Below, in pieces: positions 5,713-7,942 of a stretch of DNA of 7,942 nt. The first letter of the stretch is position 1, and each line of letters opens with the position of its first letter. The stretch spans positions 1-7,942 of the forward strand of contig CANHQC010000084.1 of assembly GCA_947462695.1 (NCBI GenBank), written 5' to 3'. Both the position numbers and the translations under genes were made by a program. The notes under the pieces are model-generated. The model did not search any database, was not told the origin of the DNA, and worked only from the letters and a program-made list of their open reading frames with translations. This DNA is from Flavobacteriales bacterium (GTDB lineage: Bacteria > Bacteroidota > Bacteroidia > Flavobacteriales_D > Crocinitomicaceae).

Positions 5713-7942
5713 ATGAAACGGATAACTTTTATCCTGACTATTTTTCTTTCAACGCTGTCTTTTTCTTTTTTATACGGACAACAAAGTCAAGAGTCAGGAG
5801 TGATTTATTGCGATTATGTTGGCATTTCCCGCCCGCTTTATGAATTAGCCAAGGAAGATCCTATTAATCTCAGAAAACTCGAGAAACAGAACATTAAAAA
5901 GGCTAAACAAAAAGAGGAAGAGTGGATTTCCAAGGATAAGAAATACAGGAAACCAAACAAATATGAATTTTCTGCTGATTCCGATGGTGCACAATACGGA
6001 AACGATGAGTACCTCCTACAACGTGCAGATGGAACTAGAAAATCACCAACTACAAAAGTCAACGTAAATGGTATAAATAACGGTTCTTACCCCCATGATC
6101 CGTCAGGTGCAGCTGGACCGAATCATTATATGCAAGCAGTAAATGCAACAACGTATCGAATCATTAATAAAACAACCGGAACAACGCTTATTACCGGTTC
6201 TTTGGGTAGTCTTTGGTCTCCTGCCACACCTAATGATGGCGATCCAATTATTATGTATGACCGATTTGCTGACCGTTGGTTTATCTCTCAGTTTGGCGTT
6301 TCTGGAAATAAAATATTTGTTGGTGTATCCACTACAAATGACCCAGGAGGTTCATATTACACCTACTCTTTCACATCACCTCAGTTCCCGGATTATTTGA
6401 AATTTTCGATTTGGCATGACGGTTATTATATGACATCAAACCAATCTTCGCAAAAAGTATTCGCGTTTGAGCGATCAGTTATGTTGACTGGTGGTAATGC
6501 ACGTGCCGTATTTGCTTCATACAATCCACCAGATGGAGGAGGTTTTTTCTGTCCTCTACCAGCTGATGCTGACGGAAACCAAGGACTTCCTCCAAGTGGA
6601 GCATGTCCAATTTTCTCGTACTCAGACAATGGTTGGGGTGGCGGAAACACAGACGCTGTTCAAATCTACCAAATGGCCGTTAACTGGACTCCAACTACTC
6701 CAACTGCAAGCATCTCGTTTGTTTCAGCTGTTCCAACTGCCGCATTTGATGGGTCGTACAACGCATCATGGAATGATATTGCTCAACCAGGAACAACTCA
6801 AAAACTTGACGGTATTGGTGGTGTATTAACCTATCGCGCGCAATGGCGTAAATGGAGTGGATATAATTCTGTTGTATTGACATGGGGTGTTAGAATAAGT
6901 GCAACCCAAAGAAGTATTATGTGGGCTGAAATAAGGCAAAACCAGACAACAGGAGCGTGGTCAATGTATCAACAAGGTGTTTACACACCAGATACTTACT
7001 ACCGCTGGGTTAGCTCAATCGCAATGGATGACGCAGGGAATATTTCTTTGTGTTACACGAAGTCAGGATCTACTACTATTTATCCTGGATTGTATTACAC
7101 AGGTCGTTTGGCATCAGATCCTATCAATCAGATGACTTTTGCTGAAGCAACAGCTATTGCTGGTACAGTTTCTCAAACCGGTGGAATCAATCGTTGGGGT
7201 GATTATTCTCACACTTCACTTGATCCAGATGGTGCAACTTTCTGGCACACTGCAGAATGGGGAGGCGGGAATGCATCGAATCCGAAAAGAACGCGTATTT
7301 ATTCTTTCCAACTAGCGTCTTCGAATACAGCGAATGTCTCTATTACTTCAAGTGATGCGGATAATATTATTTGTTCTGGACAAAGTGTAACGTTCACTGC
7401 TACGCCAAATAACGGTGGAACTGCACCAACTTATCAATGGCAAGTGAATGGCTCAAACGTAGGGACTAACAGCTCAACTTATACAACTACTTCGCTTTCT
7501 TCTGGAGCAGTTGTTACATGTATCATGACTTCAAATCAAAGCGGTGTAATTGGTAGCCCTGCAACTTCAAATGGTATTACGACAACTGTCGTTCAACCTA
7601 CTGAACCAACGATTTCTATCAATGGGACGAATACAATTTGTGCAGGAACTGCAATAACATTCACAACTTCAACTTCGAATAGTGGATCTAGCCCATCGTA
7701 CCAGTGGCAAGTGAACGGAACAAATGTGGGATCAAATAGTCCTGTATTCGTTTCGAGTACATTAACAAATGGCGCCCAAGTTACTGTAACATTGACTTCA
7801 AGCGCAAACTGTGCTAGTCCTACTTCGGTAACATCATCTCCTTTCGTTGTAACTGTTAATCCAACTCCATCAACCCCAACAATAACAAATAGTGGCGGAG
7901 TATTAATTTCAAGTTCAGCTACAGGAAATCAATGGTACTTGA
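5713..7942 (+). CDS. Large secreted Ig-repeat protein, N-terminal 743 residues (runs off the window)
   Basis: The frame is open from the ATG at 5713 to the last base. Residues 1-22 (MKRITFILTIFLSTLSFSFLYG) are a signal peptide. Residues 43-83 are strongly Lys/Glu-rich and probably helical. From about 117 to 535 comes an ectodomain with the landmarks PHDPSGAAGPNHYMQAVN (127-144), DPIIMYDRFADRWFISQF (177-194) and RWGDYSHTSLDPDGATFW (494-511). These occur together in a family of secreted bacterial proteins with propeller-like folds; I know no assigned function. Two Ig-like domains of 89 residues follow (about 540-628 and 629-717), each with I-C-x-G near its start (C554, C643) and YQWQVNG in the middle (574, 663). 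A third, divergent unit begins near 718 and is cut (GNQWYL). Such proteins usually end in a T9SS sorting domain, which would lie outside this window. A possible weak promoter is TTGG at 5670 with TAGAACTTT at 5693. The likely role is a surface or adhesive protein; this is inference. Confidence 0.88.
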   Translation, partial: MKRITFILTIFLSTLSFSFLYGQQSQESGVIYCDYVGISRPLYELAKEDPINLRKLEKQNIKKAKQKEEEWISKDKKYRKPNKYEFSADSDGAQYGNDEYLLQRADGTRKSPTTKVNVNGINNGSYPHDPSGAAGPNHYMQAVNATTYRIINKTTGTTLITGSLGSLWSPATPNDGDPIIMYDRFADRWFISQFGVSGNKIFVGVSTTNDPGGSYYTYSFTSPQFPDYLKFSIWHDGYYMTSNQSSQKVFAFERSVMLTGGNARAVFASYNPPDGGGFFCPLPADADGNQGLPPSGACPIFSYSDNGWGGGNTDAVQIYQMAVNWTPTTPTASISFVSAVPTAAFDGSYNASWNDIAQPGTTQKLDGIGGVLTYRAQWRKWSGYNSVVLTWGVRISATQRSIMWAEIRQNQTTGAWSMYQQGVYTPDTYYRWVSSIAMDDAGNISLCYTKSGSTTIYPGLYYTGRLASDPINQMTFAEATAIAGTVSQTGGINRWGDYSHTSLDPDGATFWHTAEWGGGNASNPKRTRIYSFQLASSNTANVSITSSDADNIICSGQSVTFTATPNNGGTAPTYQWQVNGSNVGTNSSTYTTTSLSSGAVVTCIMTSNQSGVIGSPATSNGITTTVVQPTEPTISINGTNTICAGTAITFTTSTSNSGSSPSYQWQVNGTNVGSNSPVFVSSTLTNGAQVTVTLTSSANCASPTSVTSSPFVVTVNPTPSTPTITNSGGVLISSSATGNQWYL
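7330..7863 (+). repeat. Two tandem Ig-like coding repeats with a 267-bp period
   Basis: Unit 1 spans about 7330-7596 and unit 2 about 7597-7863. Equivalent points are exactly 267 bp apart: the I-C-x-G cysteine codons (residues 554 and 643) and the Tyr-Gln-Trp-Gln-Val-Asn-Gly codons at 7432 and 7699, where the DNA is still similar (both contain tggcaagtgaa). The second Cys of unit 1 (C603) has no counterpart at the same place in unit 2 (Val692), which instead has C700. A third unit starts at about 7864 and lacks the first Cys in the visible part. Confidence 0.8.

Noticed and set aside
5838..6883. Several short open frames on both strands within 5838-6883
   Set aside because: All lie inside the single long plus-strand frame beginning at 5713, which has a signal peptide and coherent domain landmarks.

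Overview
The window reads as a chromosomal piece from a Bacteroidota bacterium, most likely of the Flavobacteriales. The evidence is several secreted proteins ending in type IX secretion (T9SS) type A sorting domains (FPNP motifs), lineage-typical families (DUF4907, DUF2452), and promoter boxes of the TAnnTTTG type rather than sigma-70 -10 boxes. No tRNA, rRNA, insertion sequence, phage gene or CRISPR array was seen.

Layout. Positions 1-3119 (+) hold a tight operon: the tail of one kelch-type secreted protein, two complete six-blade kelch proteins, and a small DUF4907 lipoprotein. The junctions are a 5-bp gap and then two 4-bp stop/start overlaps, so the genes are probably co-translated. The three kelch genes look like tandem duplicates. 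Positions 3118-3337 form a very structured intergenic block. On the minus strand it has an exact TAnnTTTG box on one side and a long closing stem followed by six T on the other. I read it as a candidate independent RNA of about 220 nt that I cannot assign to a known family.

Positions 3357-4292 hold a divergent pair: a small LapA-like membrane protein (-) and elongation factor P (efp, +). The efp promoter box shows that efp starts at 3723, not at the upstream in-frame ATG. A clean intrinsic terminator follows efp. Then come a DUF2452 protein (+) and the peroxide-stress protein YaaA (-), tail to tail with one base between their stop codons.

Positions 5597-5712 separate yaaA from a long divergent gene and carry a perfect 8-bp inverted repeat with 21-bp centre spacing, a good operator candidate. 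From 5713 to the end of the window runs the start of a very large secreted protein: signal peptide, a propeller-like ectodomain, then Ig-like repeats of 89 residues. It is cut by the window edge.

Two themes stand out: extracellular proteins (kelch array plus lipoprotein, Ig-repeat protein) and housekeeping or stress genes (efp, yaaA). The most novel items are the structured RNA candidate, the kelch/DUF4907 array of unknown job, and the dyad between yaaA and the giant secreted protein.
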